Positions 25,340-34,935 of a DNA stretch of 55,287 bases are shown here, in pieces. The position numbers were made by a program, and so were the translations under genes. Under the pieces are notes generated by a model. That model was not told where the DNA came from, did not search any database, and saw nothing but the letters and a program-made list of their open reading frames with translations. The stretch covers positions 1 through 55,287 of the forward strand of contig JAGBBZ010000016.1 of the NCBI GenBank assembly GCA_017938215.1. The letters are read 5' to 3'. How positions within the stretch are numbered: position 1 is the stretch's first letter; every line of letters begins with the position of its first letter. Origin of the DNA: Eubacterium sp. GTDB lineage: Bacteria; Bacillota; Clostridia; Lachnospirales; Lachnospiraceae.

Positions 25340-27262
25340 TTATTCCTCCAGCAACGTCACCGTCTGCAAATCATAGGACAACGCCATGCCTTCCTGCGTA
25401 TTAATGCAGTAGAACTTCTTCAAAATACGCTCCGCAATTTCCTTCGCGTTCTCCGTTTCCACGTTTTTCAGCACCACCACATACTGACTGGTGCTATACT
25501 TTGTGATGTCATCCGCCTGACGCAGGGAATCCATCAGCGCCGTGTTGAGCATTGACATCGCCTTTTCCAACGTAACCGCATCTGCTTTTCGCTCCTCGAT
25601 GGTAAACAAAATCATCTGTGCCTGTTCCTCAGAAGTCAGCATTCGCGCCACATATCGGCGAATATCATCCAAGTCCGCAGACGTGGAGCGATTGATCACC
25701 TCCGCCTGACTGTCGTAATACACATGATAACCATTCTTTCCGCTACTTAGCACGTGATACAAGGCACGGTCCGCGCGATTCAAAAGCTCCTCAAATGTCT
25801 TTCGTCGTCCTTCCACCAATGAAATACCAATGGATACAGAAGAATATTCCCCACCGCCTTTTTCTTCCATCTTCGAAAGCACCGTAGCAAAAATCCGTTT
25901 TGCTTGGTTCATTGCTTCTTTTTGCGTCTCGAGATTTGGGTAAAAGATTGCAAACTGATCGCCTTTGATACGACTAAGCAAATCTCCTTCCCCTACATTT
26001 TCCTTCAACACATCAGCAATCTCTTTTAGCAGAGCATCCCCTACAATGTGACCTTTTTCCATATTAATGGCCTTCAGATGATCCAACTGCACCAAATAAA
26101 ATGCGCCACTCTTCTTCGTCTGAAGCACCTGATTTACCTGCTTCTCAATGCTAATTTGATTGAATAATCCTGTCAACTGATCTGTCTCCAGAATACTGTG
26201 AATCTCCTTCAAGTATCCCGCTTCATCCTTCGCTGCTTCATGGTTTTCAGCTGCCTTAACCACCAGATCCTCTTCCAGCGAAAATCCTTCCCGCAGCATC
26301 TCCACGAAAATCCGGCAAAACTCAGGGTCAAACTGCGTTCCACTTCCCGTTTCAAATTCCTGGATAACTTTTTCCTCCGTCAACTTTGGACGGTAGATAC
26401 GAGAAGATGTCATAGCATCATAGGCATCTGCTATTCCCACAATTCGCGCAGTGATAGGAATTTCCTCTCCCTTCAATCCGCACGGATAACCACTTCCATC
26501 ATATCTTTCATGATGATACAACGCACCTTCATTCACATGAGCGATGGTTTTAATATCTTTCAAAATCGCATTTCCCATTACTGGATGCTTCTTTATAATT
26601 GCAAACTCACTATCTGTTAGACGTGACGGCTTATTTAAAATATTGTCCGGCACACCGATTTTACCGATGTCGTGCAACAACGCCACATAGTGAAGATTCT
26701 GACATTCCTCTTCACTCCATCCGAGACGCTTCGCCAATGCCACCGAACATTTCGCCACCCGAGACGAATGTCCACTGGTGTATTTGTCCTTTTCGTCAAT
26801 GGTTCGCGCAATTGCCATGATGGACTGAATCGTTACCAGCTCCACCTCTCTCGTCTTTTCCTCCAGACGAGTTTCCAAATCGTAGCGTAGCTCATTCAGC
26901 TCAATGATTCGGCTAATGCGACGTTTCATTACTTTTGGCACAAATGGCTTCGCAATAAAATCATCCGCCCCAAGAGCCAGACAATCCGACTCCGTTTCCG
27001 GTGTAGAATCCGCCGTCAAAAAGATAATCGGAATCTTTGCCCAAAGTGGATTTTGCTTCACTCTCCGCAACGTCTCTTTCCCATCCATCTCCGGCATATT
27101 GATATCCAACAAAATCAAGTCAGTAGTTCGTTTTTCCAAAAATTGCAACGCCTGAAAGCCTGATATTACCGGCGTCACCTGATAATCCTCAGACAGCTCC
27201 TGCTTCGCTATCGCCAAGTTTGTCTTGCTGTCATCCACCACTAAAATATGTTTCATAAGCAT
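25340..27262 (-). CDS. Response regulator with HD-GYP and degenerate GGDEF domains
   Basis: A 640-residue protein. Receiver domain (1-125): ILVVDDS, phospho-Asp in LILLDINMPEMDG. HD-GYP domain (about 150-320): LHDIGKIG, HHERYDGSGYP and ADAYDAMTS, as in c-di-GMP phosphodiesterases. Then a GGDEF-like domain (about 365-530, TGLFNQ start) whose signature is KGDQF, so diguanylate cyclase activity is doubtful. The last 100 residues may be a further partial domain. ATG at 27262 or 27256 is possible. It starts 12 bases after the hybrid kinase gene, so the pair forms a phosphorelay that probably lowers c-di-GMP. Confidence 0.92.
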   Translation of the reverse strand: MLMKHILVVDDSKTNLAIAKQELSEDYQVTPVISGFQALQFLEKRTTDLILLDINMPEMDGKETLRRVKQNPLWAKIPIIFLTADSTPETESDCLALGADDFIAKPFVPKVMKRRISRIIELNELRYDLETRLEEKTREVELVTIQSIMAIARTIDEKDKYTSGHSSRVAKCSVALAKRLGWSEEECQNLHYVALLHDIGKIGVPDNILNKPSRLTDSEFAIIKKHPVMGNAILKDIKTIAHVNEGALYHHERYDGSGYPCGLKGEEIPITARIVGIADAYDAMTSSRIYRPKLTEEKVIQEFETGSGTQFDPEFCRIFVEMLREGFSLEEDLVVKAAENHEAAKDEAGYLKEIHSILETDQLTGLFNQISIEKQVNQVLQTKKSGAFYLVQLDHLKAINMEKGHIVGDALLKEIADVLKENVGEGDLLSRIKGDQFAIFYPNLETQKEAMNQAKRIFATVLSKMEEKGGGEYSSVSIGISLVEGRRKTFEELLNRADRALYHVLSSGKNGYHVYYDSQAEVINRSTSADLDDIRRYVARMLTSEEQAQMILFTIEERKADAVTLEKAMSMLNTALMDSLRQADDITKYSTSQYVVVLKNVETENAKEIAERILKKFYCINTQEGMALSYDLQTVTLLEE

Positions 27263-27274
27263 TCACACTCTTTT

Positions 27275-30055
27275 CTATCGTATCTCTCGAATCATTCGGG
27301 ACGCCTGCTCCTTTGCCTCCTCATACATGAAGTCATCAATAAGCCCCTTCATATTGATCAACTTATTGAAATGTCCTTCCGGCAATTGCATCTGCGTCAA
27401 CTCATCGATGATGCATAATCCTTCTTCTGCTTCAAATTCATCAATTCGTTGCATGATATTTTCCAACTTTTTAATGTATGCATCCTTCTCAATCACTGGT
27501 GCTTCTTCCTTCGGCATCTCTACCACTTCTTCCACGGATACATATGGTGCGATAGCATCCAGTAACGCTCTGTACTCTCCCAGCAACGCTTCTGCGTCGG
27601 ATTCAATGAATTCGTAGCGTCCTTCCTTTCCTGCCATCTCGTGGGCTTTGGCATGTTCCGACAACGGATACGCTGCCACACTGGCACACACACCTTTTAG
27701 CGCATGAGCCTCAATCGTATAATTGGTATAATCCTTCTTAATCAAAAGCTCGTAAAAACGTTCTACTTTCTTCTGCCCATCTTCATAAATCACCTGCAAG
27801 ATGTTCATGTAAGCATTTCGATCTCCACCAAAAAGTGCAATTCCTTTCTCCACATCCACACCTTGGATGGTCATCTTTCCTGCATCATGGGAAATGCTTT
27901 CTTCCCTTTCCCTTTCACTTTCCTCTTCTGGAAGAGTCTTTAACTGCTTCTCTTGCGGAATCCACTTATGTAATATCGACGCCAATCGCTTCAATTCAAT
28001 CGGCTTCGCAAGGAAATCATCCAACCCTGACTCTAAGAACATCTCCTCCACGCCCTTGATGGCATTGGCCGTCAGTGCAACAATTGGTACTTTCTGGACA
28101 TATTCCGTACCCAGATTACGAATTCGTTGAGTCGTTTCCACACCGTCAAGATGCGGCATCATATGGTCCATAAATATTATATCGTACATTTCTCCAGATT
28201 TTATATAGTCAATTGCTTCAAAACCACTAGAAGCTAATGTAATATCTGCCTTGTACGGCGCCATAAGCCCTCGCGCCACATTCAGGTTAACGAAGTTATC
28301 ATCCACAATAAGAATCTTCGCATCCGGACAGTAGAACTTATTGGTTTTGTGCTTCGTTCCTCCCTGCGTTCCCAGATTCGCAGTACCATTAAACACCGCA
28401 ATCAGCGAAAATACCGTCATCGGCTTGTGGATAAACTGCATCGACTCAAAATTCGGTTCATCCACAAATTCATTTACATCCGCCATAGCTACAATATGTA
28501 TGCGTTGTTCCTTAAGCTCCTTCACCACTGTGCGGACATAATCCATACACGTCCGATAATCAAAGAGAAGGTAACATTTCTTTTCTGGAATCTCCCGAAG
28601 TTCCGTCAATTCCTCAATGGTATCCAGCATCGTGTACCCAATGTCAAAACGCTGCAACAACTTCTCCATGCTACCACGATAATCCTCATTATCTTCATAT
28701 ATAAATAAATGATATTTTTCCACCTGATCGATGGAAGCAATCGGCATCTCGCTGACAATGTTCTGCAAGATCGTCAGTGTAAATGTTGTTCCTTTTCCGT
28801 ACACACTATCAACTTGAATATCTCCCCGCATCATATGTGCCAAGCGATTAGAAATCGCAAGCCCAAGTCCCGTTCCCTGGATGCTTCGATTTTTCTTCGT
28901 GTCCACCTGCGTAAATTCTTCAAAGAGCTTGTCCAGATTTTCTTTCTTAATTCCAATACCAGTATCCGATACGGTAAAGGTAAGCTTCGCCGTATCTTCC
29001 TCCACTTTCTGATAGGAAATCTTTAACTCAATTTTTCCCCTCTGGGTAAACTTCACTGCATTTCCAAGAAGGTTAATGAGAATCTGGCGAATTCGCACTT
29101 CGTCTCCCTGCATCAGCTCCGGAATGTCTGGCGCCACGTCGATGACGAACACCACATCTTTACTGGAAATACGGGCATTGATCAGATTCTGCACATCGTT
29201 GATGGTGGACGTAATATTATAATTGTCCTCAATCAATTCCATCTTCCCGGCGTCAATTTTTGAAAAATCCAAAATGTCATTGATGATATCCAAAAGATTA
29301 TTTGCGGATGTGCGAATAGTGTTCACATACTCCGTACTCAATGGTGGCAACTCTGTTCTTGACAAAAGCTCCGCCATACCACACACCGCGTTCATCGGTG
29401 TACGGATTTCATGGGACATATTCGCAAGGAAGTCTGATTTCGCCTGGGCCGCAACCTCCGCCTCATCCTTCTTGATTTCCACAACCTTAAGCAAATACTC
29501 CACATTTTGTGTCTTTTGCTTCGCAATCTGCATCTGCTGCTTATTCCACCGAAGCAATACAACGATTACCATTACACCAAGGCTGTAGGTAATGGATTTG
29601 ATCAAAAGTTCGGATCCACCATGGGTTTCATTGAACAGCAATTCTGGGTAGCCTAAATAACATACAAAGTATAAAACCACCACATATATATTTTCAAAGG
29701 TTATTAATCGAAAATCCTGATACAAGGCGCCCAAGCATATAACTGCCAAAAGGGTTCCTTGAATCTCTCCGATATTTTCATTGTACACGCCGTACAACGT
29801 GGATAACACCAGTAATCCTGTCGTCGCCATAACAGACTGTATTGTCACAGGAAACCTCTGGCTAAAGGTAGGATAGATCATGACAACAAACATCACTCCA
29901 CAAAACACACTTATGTACATCGGTGCACGACCAATCAATCCGGCTGCAATAAAATAAAGACAGAAAAAAGCAAGCACATAATATACGATCCGTCCCATCT
30001 TCTTTTTTCCATTGATTATCTCTTCCTCTGCCGCCTTGTTTACAAGGTTACTCAT
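27275..30055 (-). CDS. Membrane hybrid sensor histidine kinase
   Basis: A 926-residue sensor. About six membrane segments occupy residues 20-170. Then come HisKA ([11 protein letters not shown]), HATPase ([27 protein letters not shown]), a receiver-like domain missing the acidic residues ([15 protein letters not shown]), and a true receiver ([12 protein letters not shown], phospho-Asp in [13 protein letters not shown]). A C-terminal HPt domain has HALKG, and an extra helical region follows. This is a His-Asp-His relay feeding the HD-GYP regulator next door. ATG 30055 has GGAGGG upstream. The signal is not readable. Confidence 0.93.
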   Translation of the reverse strand: MSNLVNKAAEEEIINGKKKMGRIVYYVLAFFCLYFIAAGLIGRAPMYISVFCGVMFVVMIYPTFSQRFPVTIQSVMATTGLLVLSTLYGVYNENIGEIQGTLLAVICLGALYQDFRLITFENIYVVVLYFVCYLGYPELLFNETHGGSELLIKSITYSLGVMVIVVLLRWNKQQMQIAKQKTQNVEYLLKVVEIKKDEAEVAAQAKSDFLANMSHEIRTPMNAVCGMAELLSRTELPPLSTEYVNTIRTSANNLLDIINDILDFSKIDAGKMELIEDNYNITSTINDVQNLINARISSKDVVFVIDVAPDIPELMQGDEVRIRQILINLLGNAVKFTQRGKIELKISYQKVEEDTAKLTFTVSDTGIGIKKENLDKLFEEFTQVDTKKNRSIQGTGLGLAISNRLAHMMRGDIQVDSVYGKGTTFTLTILQNIVSEMPIASIDQVEKYHLFIYEDNEDYRGSMEKLLQRFDIGYTMLDTIEELTELREIPEKKCYLLFDYRTCMDYVRTVVKELKEQRIHIVAMADVNEFVDEPNFESMQFIHKPMTVFSLIAVFNGTANLGTQGGTKHKTNKFYCPDAKILIVDDNFVNLNVARGLMAPYKADITLASSGFEAIDYIKSGEMYDIIFMDHMMPHLDGVETTQRIRNLGTEYVQKVPIVALTANAIKGVEEMFLESGLDDFLAKPIELKRLASILHKWIPQEKQLKTLPEEESEREREESISHDAGKMTIQGVDVEKGIALFGGDRNAYMNILQVIYEDGQKKVERFYELLIKKDYTNYTIEAHALKGVCASVAAYPLSEHAKAHEMAGKEGRYEFIESDAEALLGEYRALLDAIAPYVSVEEVVEMPKEEAPVIEKDAYIKKLENIMQRIDEFEAEEGLCIIDELTQMQLPEGHFNKLINMKGLIDDFMYEEAKEQASRMIREIR

Positions 30056-30098
30056 ATCGGCATCCCTCCATCCTTTTTCGTAACTTTTCCATACTTTA

Positions 30099-30127
30099 AT
30101 TATACTTTGATTAGGAGAAAATGGCAA
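30099..30127 (-). promoter_or_regulatory. Promoter of the hybrid kinase operon
   Basis: TTGCCA (30127-30122), 17 bp and TATAAT (30104-30099) on the minus strand. Confidence 0.7.
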
Positions 30128-30145
30128 TGTTTTTCGGATGCTTTA

Positions 30146-30174
30146 TTGACGAACTCCGTCCGGGTTATTATAAT
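30146..30174 (+). promoter_or_regulatory. Promoter of the DagK-like gene
   Basis: TTGACG (30146-30151), 17 bp and TATAAT (30169-30174), divergent from the kinase promoter. Confidence 0.8.
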
Positions 30175-30214
30175 AGAAGTAACTATTTGGGACTATGCGA
30201 AAGAGGGATTGCCT

Positions 30215-31063
30215 ATGCGACACATATTTATCATTAATCCGGAAGCCGGAAAAAAAGACCAAAGTGAACGAATTCGCCGCGAGATTCTTGCCGCCTGTGA
30301 CGAGTACGACATTCAGCCATTGATTTTCGTGTCTGAATACGCTGGCTACGAACGTGAAATGGCCAATAAAATGTGCTCCCTGTTCTCCAATGAAGACATT
30401 CGACTGTATTGTTGCGGAGGCTCTGGCACTCTATCACAAATCGTCTCCGGCATTGACAATTTTCAGCATGTGGAGGTTGCTCACTATCCATGTGGTAAGA
30501 ACAACGATTTTATCAAATGCTATGGCACAAGGCAGTTTAAAAAATTTGCTTCTATTAAAAATCTAATCTGCGGTCAGTCCGAGCCCCTCGATCTAATGGC
30601 CGTCGGTGGTTCCTACCTGCTAAATTTCGCTGGATTTGGCACGCAGAACATGTTTTTTAAGGCAACCGAAGAATACGAGATCGAAATCGACGGAAGAAAT
30701 TACAGTGGAGATTATGCCTTTCTTGCCTGCTTCAATGGTTCCCATATATTCGGAAAATACGAACCATTTCCGGAAAGCAAGCCGAATGACGGCGTCATGA
30801 ACATAATCTTAGCCAAAGAAATGTCACTGATCGGGCAACTACGATTCTACCAGAAGTTTATCCGTAATCACTTGGAACGTCTGGATTCTGAGTTTTACAT
30901 TTTGGAAGCAAAAAAGCTTTCCATCACCCAAAAAGATCGAAAGGCTCCGATTACTTTCTATGGGGATAGTGATTGGATCACGTCAGAAAATATGACCACA
31001 ACCATTGAACTCAAACGACGCTGCTTGAACTTTGTAGTGCCGGATGGAGTTCCGAGCTTATAA
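30215..31063 (+). CDS. Diacylglycerol kinase (YegS/DagK)-like protein with altered GGDGT motif
   Basis: A 282-residue protein of the lipid/sphingosine kinase family: FIINPEAGKK at the start, CGGSGTLSQIVSG as the nucleotide loop, PCGKNNDFIKCYG, and GDYAFLACFNG. The family normally has GGDGT; here residue 70 is Ser instead of Asp. It may have lost activity, use another substrate, or represent a Lachnospiraceae subgroup. ATG 30215 has GAGGG upstream. It diverges from the hybrid kinase gene. Expected product if active: a phosphorylated membrane lipid. Confidence 0.8.
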   Translation: MRHIFIINPEAGKKDQSERIRREILAACDEYDIQPLIFVSEYAGYEREMANKMCSLFSNEDIRLYCCGGSGTLSQIVSGIDNFQHVEVAHYPCGKNNDFIKCYGTRQFKKFASIKNLICGQSEPLDLMAVGGSYLLNFAGFGTQNMFFKATEEYEIEIDGRNYSGDYAFLACFNGSHIFGKYEPFPESKPNDGVMNIILAKEMSLIGQLRFYQKFIRNHLERLDSEFYILEAKKLSITQKDRKAPITFYGDSDWITSENMTTTIELKRRCLNFVVPDGVPSL

Positions 31064-31067
31064 AAAT

Positions 31068-31110
31068 GACCACCGGCTCGCTCAGTCGGTGGTCTGTTTG
31101 TTTTATTTGA
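31068..31110 (+). terminator. Terminator after the DagK-like gene
   Basis: GACCACCG (31068-31075) pairs with CGGTGGTC (31087-31094), followed by a T-rich tract. It can also serve the converging anti-sigma gene. Confidence 0.85.
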
Positions 31111-31124
31111 TTGCTTTGTCTTCC

Positions 31125-32111
31125 CTAATCTACCAATTCCAGCTTCTCCATCAGCTCTTGCAATTTTGCCGCGGACTCCTTGTAGCTTTTCACATCTACA
31201 CCAAGCTCTTCCTTTGCGCCTTCTGTAGTCACGGTATAAGTAATAGCTGTGGCTACTCCTTCTGCTTTATACTCCCATGAAATCTCTCCTGCATTGTCAA
31301 TCATCGCAAGCATGACATAGGCGTATTTCTTCATTTTTTCCTGTGCCTTTTCCACATCACCCTTCACCGGATTTTTCAGTAAAAGCTTCCATCCGTAAGG
31401 TTCCTGTGCCGTCTGTAACTCCGATGTAAAATTACCGAAAGAGTCGTAGACTCCGATTTTACTGGCGAGACAATCATTTTGGCTGGCATCCCCGATGTAC
31501 GCATGTTTTTCCTGATACACACCTGCCACATACTCATCAATTTCCACACCATCCTGCCACAGGATATCACCATTAATCTCTACGCACTGAAATGGCTCGT
31601 CAAACTTGCTTTCCAACTGGATTTCCTTGGTCTGTTTTTTGTTCAAAATGGTTTCCGGCGCACAATATATCCCCGCATAAACAACATCATCTTCCATATA
31701 TATATTGCGCTCTTTAACCACGAACCCCTCTGGCGCTGTTCCTGTAATCTGCACCTTATTTCCTGTCACTTCCACATGATAGTCAATGTTTGTCAATACA
31801 TATTCGCCACCATAGATCTCTATAAAAAATCGAATGGCGAACACCAGACCAACCACCGCCAATGCCACCACGCCACTGATGATCACACGGTTTCTTTTCT
31901 TTACCTTTTTTAGAAAGTCAATCTCTCTTTTTTGCTCTTCCTGCTCTACCACCCGCTCCTCCGGTGCCTGCATGTCCGCCAGCACCGACGCACACTCTCT
32001 ACATTCCCTGACGTGCTCTTCAATGGCTTCGTTACTAACTTTGCTTGAAACTCCATCCACATAGGATGGCATAAGATCCTGAATAATCTCACATGGAATC
32101 TGTTTACTCAT
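31125..32111 (-). CDS. Anti-sigma factor with zinc-binding motif
   Basis: A 328-residue membrane protein. The N-terminus has the ZAS zinc motif HVRECRECASVL. One transmembrane helix (VIISGVVALAVVGLVFAIRF) follows near residue 80-100, then a 220-residue outer domain. It should hold the ECF sigma factor at the membrane until a signal releases it. ATG 32111 overlaps the end of the sigma gene by eight bases, so the two are coupled. The outer domain does not resemble a family I can name. Confidence 0.9.
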   Translation of the reverse strand: MSKQIPCEIIQDLMPSYVDGVSSKVSNEAIEEHVRECRECASVLADMQAPEERVVEQEEQKREIDFLKKVKKRNRVIISGVVALAVVGLVFAIRFFIEIYGGEYVLTNIDYHVEVTGNKVQITGTAPEGFVVKERNIYMEDDVVYAGIYCAPETILNKKQTKEIQLESKFDEPFQCVEINGDILWQDGVEIDEYVAGVYQEKHAYIGDASQNDCLASKIGVYDSFGNFTSELQTAQEPYGWKLLLKNPVKGDVEKAQEKMKKYAYVMLAMIDNAGEISWEYKAEGVATAITYTVTTEGAKEELGVDVKSYKESAAKLQELMEKLELVD

Positions 32112-32583
32112 ACTCTCTGCACTCCTTTCGCAACTGCTCCTTGGCACGGTAAAATGTCACTCTCGCCCAGTTTTCCGTCTTCCCCATCACTTCCCCGATT
32201 TCTCGAAACGAAAGATTTCCAAATAGCCGAAGGTGTAGGATTTCCCTCCCTGGCTCCGGAATCTGATGCATTTTCTTCATCAAATCCACCCGAGTAATGG
32301 AGGCGGTCACTTCTGACTCTGCACTTTTCACCGTGGCACTGGCTTCCGTCAATTGTTCCGTCAATGGATTTTTCCGCAAATAGTTCAACCACTGATTTTT
32401 CGCAATGGCACACAGCCATGTAGTAACCTTGCAGCTTCCATCAAACCGATTTATCCCTTTCAGTGCCTGAAAAAATGTCTCCTGGGTCAGTTCCTCCGCC
32501 AAGTCTGCTTGTTTTGTCAGGGAAAGCAGATATCGATATACCATTTGTGAATGCTCTCGATAGATTTCATCCATTGTTTGCAT
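32104..32583 (-). CDS. ECF-type RNA polymerase sigma factor
   Basis: A 159-residue sigma-70 ECF protein. Region 2 is MVYRYLLSLTKQADLAEELTQE through FDGSCKVTTWLCAIAKN. Region 4 is LHLRLFGNLSFREIGEVMGKTENWARVTF. ATG 32583 follows GGAGAG. It directs transcription of a surface or stress regulon and probably its own gene: TGTAACG and TGTATT boxes lie upstream. The anti-sigma gene follows with overlap. Confidence 0.95.
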   Translation of the reverse strand: MQTMDEIYREHSQMVYRYLLSLTKQADLAEELTQETFFQALKGINRFDGSCKVTTWLCAIAKNQWLNYLRKNPLTEQLTEASATVKSAESEVTASITRVDLMKKMHQIPEPGREILHLRLFGNLSFREIGEVMGKTENWARVTFYRAKEQLRKECREYE

Positions 32584-32614
32584 AACTGCTCTCCTTTCTT
32601 TGCTTCTGTTTATT

Positions 32615-32641
32615 AATACAGAAAAGGCGTGTTTCGTTACA
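32615..32641 (-). promoter_or_regulatory. Putative ECF autoregulatory promoter
   Basis: TGTAACG (32641-32635) and TGTATT (32620-32615) on the minus strand resemble the TGAAAC/GTAAC and CGTA boxes of ECF promoters. They lie 32 bases before the sigma start. Confidence 0.5.
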
Positions 32642-32663
32642 AAGTTTTTAAATTTTTTTCGTT

Positions 32664-33566
32664 CTATGGATGACATCGCCCACAAGGCTCATACCCCTGC
32701 TGGATCAAATCCTCACGTTTTCCCTTGAAATTCTCTCGATTTTCTGCCTGGGTTTCGCTGACACTTTCGCAGGCTGGTTTATGAAATTTTCTTGTATTGG
32801 TGTTAAGGACGTAGTTTGTGCTGGTTTTCTCGGATGCTGCTGTATCGGTATCCTGCCGGCTTTCTCCCGTGGCGTAATCAATCTTAATACCCGGCTGCAC
32901 ATTGTAAGCATACACATTGAAGCACACGCCTTCTCCTTTATCCTCCACCGAATACGCTTCCATCTGCACGCCCTTCGCCACCAGATCGTCGCCATCATAA
33001 ATCGGTGTCACCCGATACAATACATGATTTCCTGTACTTTTCACATACTCCGCGATTTCATTTTCAAAGGGAAGCATCCCCTCCGTATTCATGTATCTCG
33101 TGCCCGTAATGAGATTTTTACGATTGGCATTTTCCCCGGAAAGCTGAAAACCAATGAGATGACAACGATTGTACAAATATTTCCCTTCCACGTTGTCATA
33201 CTTCGCGGTTTGCCACCCGGAAGGCTTCACCATACCGATGCTTTCTCGCTCTTCTGTGGGCATAAGTTCCTGCCCGATGTTGGCAAATGCCACCTGGCAA
33301 CGCCCCAGAGAATCCAGCTTGCTGTATTTTTCAAAGGCTTTTTTCTTCTTTTTTTCCTTTTCCGTAAATTCAGGTTGGTTGTCATTTAGAGTTTTGTATG
33401 GGGTTCCTGTATAGTCATCGCCCCCTATTTTCGTTTCCTCTGATTCTTCCGTCTGCGACTGCTCTGTCCGCAATGTCTCTGCCAGCTGCTGCATGGATTC
33501 TCCACTACATGCTGTGAGGGTAAGAGCAAGGGTAAGAAGTAGGGTAAGTAATCTATTTTTCTTCAT
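32664..33566 (-). CDS. DNA/RNA non-specific endonuclease lipoprotein with Ada-like zinc tail
   Basis: A 300-residue exported protein. Lipoprotein signal with lipobox LTAC. The nuclease core is LGRCQVAFANIG then YNRCHLIGFQLSGENANRKN, the His-Asn region of the EndA/NucA-type non-specific nucleases (canonical DRGH is changed to NRCH here). The C-terminal 45 residues (NTRKFHKPACESV, GYEPCGRCHP) are the metal-binding fold often attached to such nucleases. ATG 33566 follows an AAAGTGAG site. It may degrade extracellular DNA for nutrients or aid DNA uptake. Confidence 0.9.
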   Translation of the reverse strand: MKKNRLLTLLLTLALTLTACSGESMQQLAETLRTEQSQTEESEETKIGGDDYTGTPYKTLNDNQPEFTEKEKKKKKAFEKYSKLDSLGRCQVAFANIGQELMPTEERESIGMVKPSGWQTAKYDNVEGKYLYNRCHLIGFQLSGENANRKNLITGTRYMNTEGMLPFENEIAEYVKSTGNHVLYRVTPIYDGDDLVAKGVQMEAYSVEDKGEGVCFNVYAYNVQPGIKIDYATGESRQDTDTAASEKTSTNYVLNTNTRKFHKPACESVSETQAENRENFKGKREDLIQQGYEPCGRCHP

Positions 33567-33770
33567 GTTTTGTCTCACTTTCTTGGTTGGGTTTTTGATC
33601 GTGCGCAAAGTAAATTGTCACACAAAATTATTTTATCGCAAGGCGTGAAGAAACGCAACGAAGAATCGGGAGGTTGAATCCCTTTTGATCGGAATACGAT
33701 TTTTTTCAGGCAAAAACGATCGTTGTTTTTGGCTTCTTACTGTGCTATGATGGGGGTACTCCAAAATAAC

Positions 33771-33798
33771 TTGACAAATTATTATAGAATAGTATACT
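33771..33798 (+). promoter_or_regulatory. Promoter of the Rpn-type gene
   Basis: TTGACA (33771-33776), 16 bp and TATACT (33793-33798). The remaining 33567-33770 stretch holds the nuclease upstream region and nothing else I can assign. Confidence 0.75.
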
Positions 33799-33815
33799 AA
33801 AGGAAAGGTGATTCA

Positions 33816-34763
33816 TTGGGAGAAATAAACGCTAAAGTAAACAATTATCTAGCTAACAGGGAGCGCTTTGCTGATGCAATTAACGTGGGACTATTCCATG
33901 GGAAGCAATTTGTATGTGCCAATGACCTTCACGAATTGGATACAAAAAGTTGGAATAAAAATGCCAAAGAGTATATACGAGATCAGTTAAAATGCTGGCG
34001 TTTTGGTGAAACGAAAGTGATTCTTGGCATCGAAGCCGAGCAAAACATCCAGTATTCCATGCCAGCACGGATGATGAATTATGATGCGCTGACCCTACAC
34101 CAAGAAATACAGGAAATAAAGGCGCAGCACAGGAAAAAGAAGGATTTACCAAAAAGGGAGTATGTGTCTGGGTTTTCTTACAAGGACACATTGTGTCCTG
34201 TTCTATCCATGGTTTTATATCTCGGCAAAGAACATTGGGACGCTCCGTGTCACTTGTCGCAGTTATTGGATTTTGACCAGCTTCCAGATGAAATTCGGAA
34301 TGAGGTTGAAGGAAACTGCAACGATTATCAGATTCATGTTTTGGACGTCAATACTTTGGAAAGTAGTGATATGTTTCAAAGTGACTTGCGGGAAGTCATA
34401 GGCTTCCTCATACACCAAAAGGACAAAACTCAACTGTATTCATACATACGAAATAACGAGAATTTTCACCATCTGAAGGAAGATGCATATGATGTCATCG
34501 TAGCATTGGGAAATATAAAAGGACTGGATATCCGAATGGAACGATATGAACAGAAAGGGGAGATCGATATGTGTCAAGCAATTGAGGAATTGATGCAGGA
34601 TAACTGGAATGAGGGGCATGCGGCTGGGCTAAGCGAGGATCGCGAACGAATTGCCCGTCTAATCCAAAAACTATCGGAGGACAACCGCCTAAACATTCTT
34701 GAACAGGTAGTACAAGATTGCAACATCTTGGAAGAATTAATGAGAGAATACTCTATCTCCTAA
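33816..34763 (+). CDS. Rpn-family (PD-(D/E)XK) nuclease / transposase-like protein
   Basis: A 315-residue protein of the recombination-promoting nuclease group abundant in Clostridia. ILGIEAEQNIQYSMPARMMNYDA holds the E-x-Q nuclease core after a preceding Asp region, followed by VLSMVLYLGKEHWDAP, typical of the family. The start is TTG 33816 with AGGAAAGGTG six bases upstream; no ATG fits. Rpn proteins promote RecA-independent recombination in E. coli, but the role of clostridial copies is unknown. A short decayed copy of its 3' region follows. Confidence 0.85.
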   Translation: MGEINAKVNNYLANRERFADAINVGLFHGKQFVCANDLHELDTKSWNKNAKEYIRDQLKCWRFGETKVILGIEAEQNIQYSMPARMMNYDALTLHQEIQEIKAQHRKKKDLPKREYVSGFSYKDTLCPVLSMVLYLGKEHWDAPCHLSQLLDFDQLPDEIRNEVEGNCNDYQIHVLDVNTLESSDMFQSDLREVIGFLIHQKDKTQLYSYIRNNENFHHLKEDAYDVIVALGNIKGLDIRMERYEQKGEIDMCQAIEELMQDNWNEGHAAGLSEDRERIARLIQKLSEDNRLNILEQVVQDCNILEELMREYSIS

Positions 34764-34771
34764 TTTCGAAA

Positions 34772-34834
34772 GGAACAATACGAACAGAAAGGTGAGATCA
34801 ATATATGTCAAGCAATTGAGGAATTGATGCAGGA
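34772..34834 (+). pseudogene. Decayed duplicate of the Rpn gene 3' segment
   Basis: About 63 bases repeat the segment at 34538-34600 with a few changes (shared GTCAAGCAATTGAGGAATTG). It is out of frame and lacks both ends. Confidence 0.7.
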
Positions 34835-34864
34835 GTGCGAGATTTCATCATGATATACTAGCAC

Positions 34865-34914
34865 TTATTAAAAATGCCGTAGAACCAGTTTAAGCACCCA
34901 ATTCCACAGCATTT
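34865..34914 (-). terminator. Terminator of the Big_2/LRR gene
   Basis: AAATGCTGT (34914-34906) and ACGGCATTT (34880-34872) form a 9-bp stem with one wobble, followed by TTTAATAA on the minus strand. Confidence 0.6.
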
Positions 34915-34935
34915 CTCGAATCACACACAAACTTA

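Noticed and set aside
33816-34834. Insertion sequence around the Rpn-type gene
   Set aside because: No terminal inverted repeats or target-site duplications were found. The gene has its own normal promoter.
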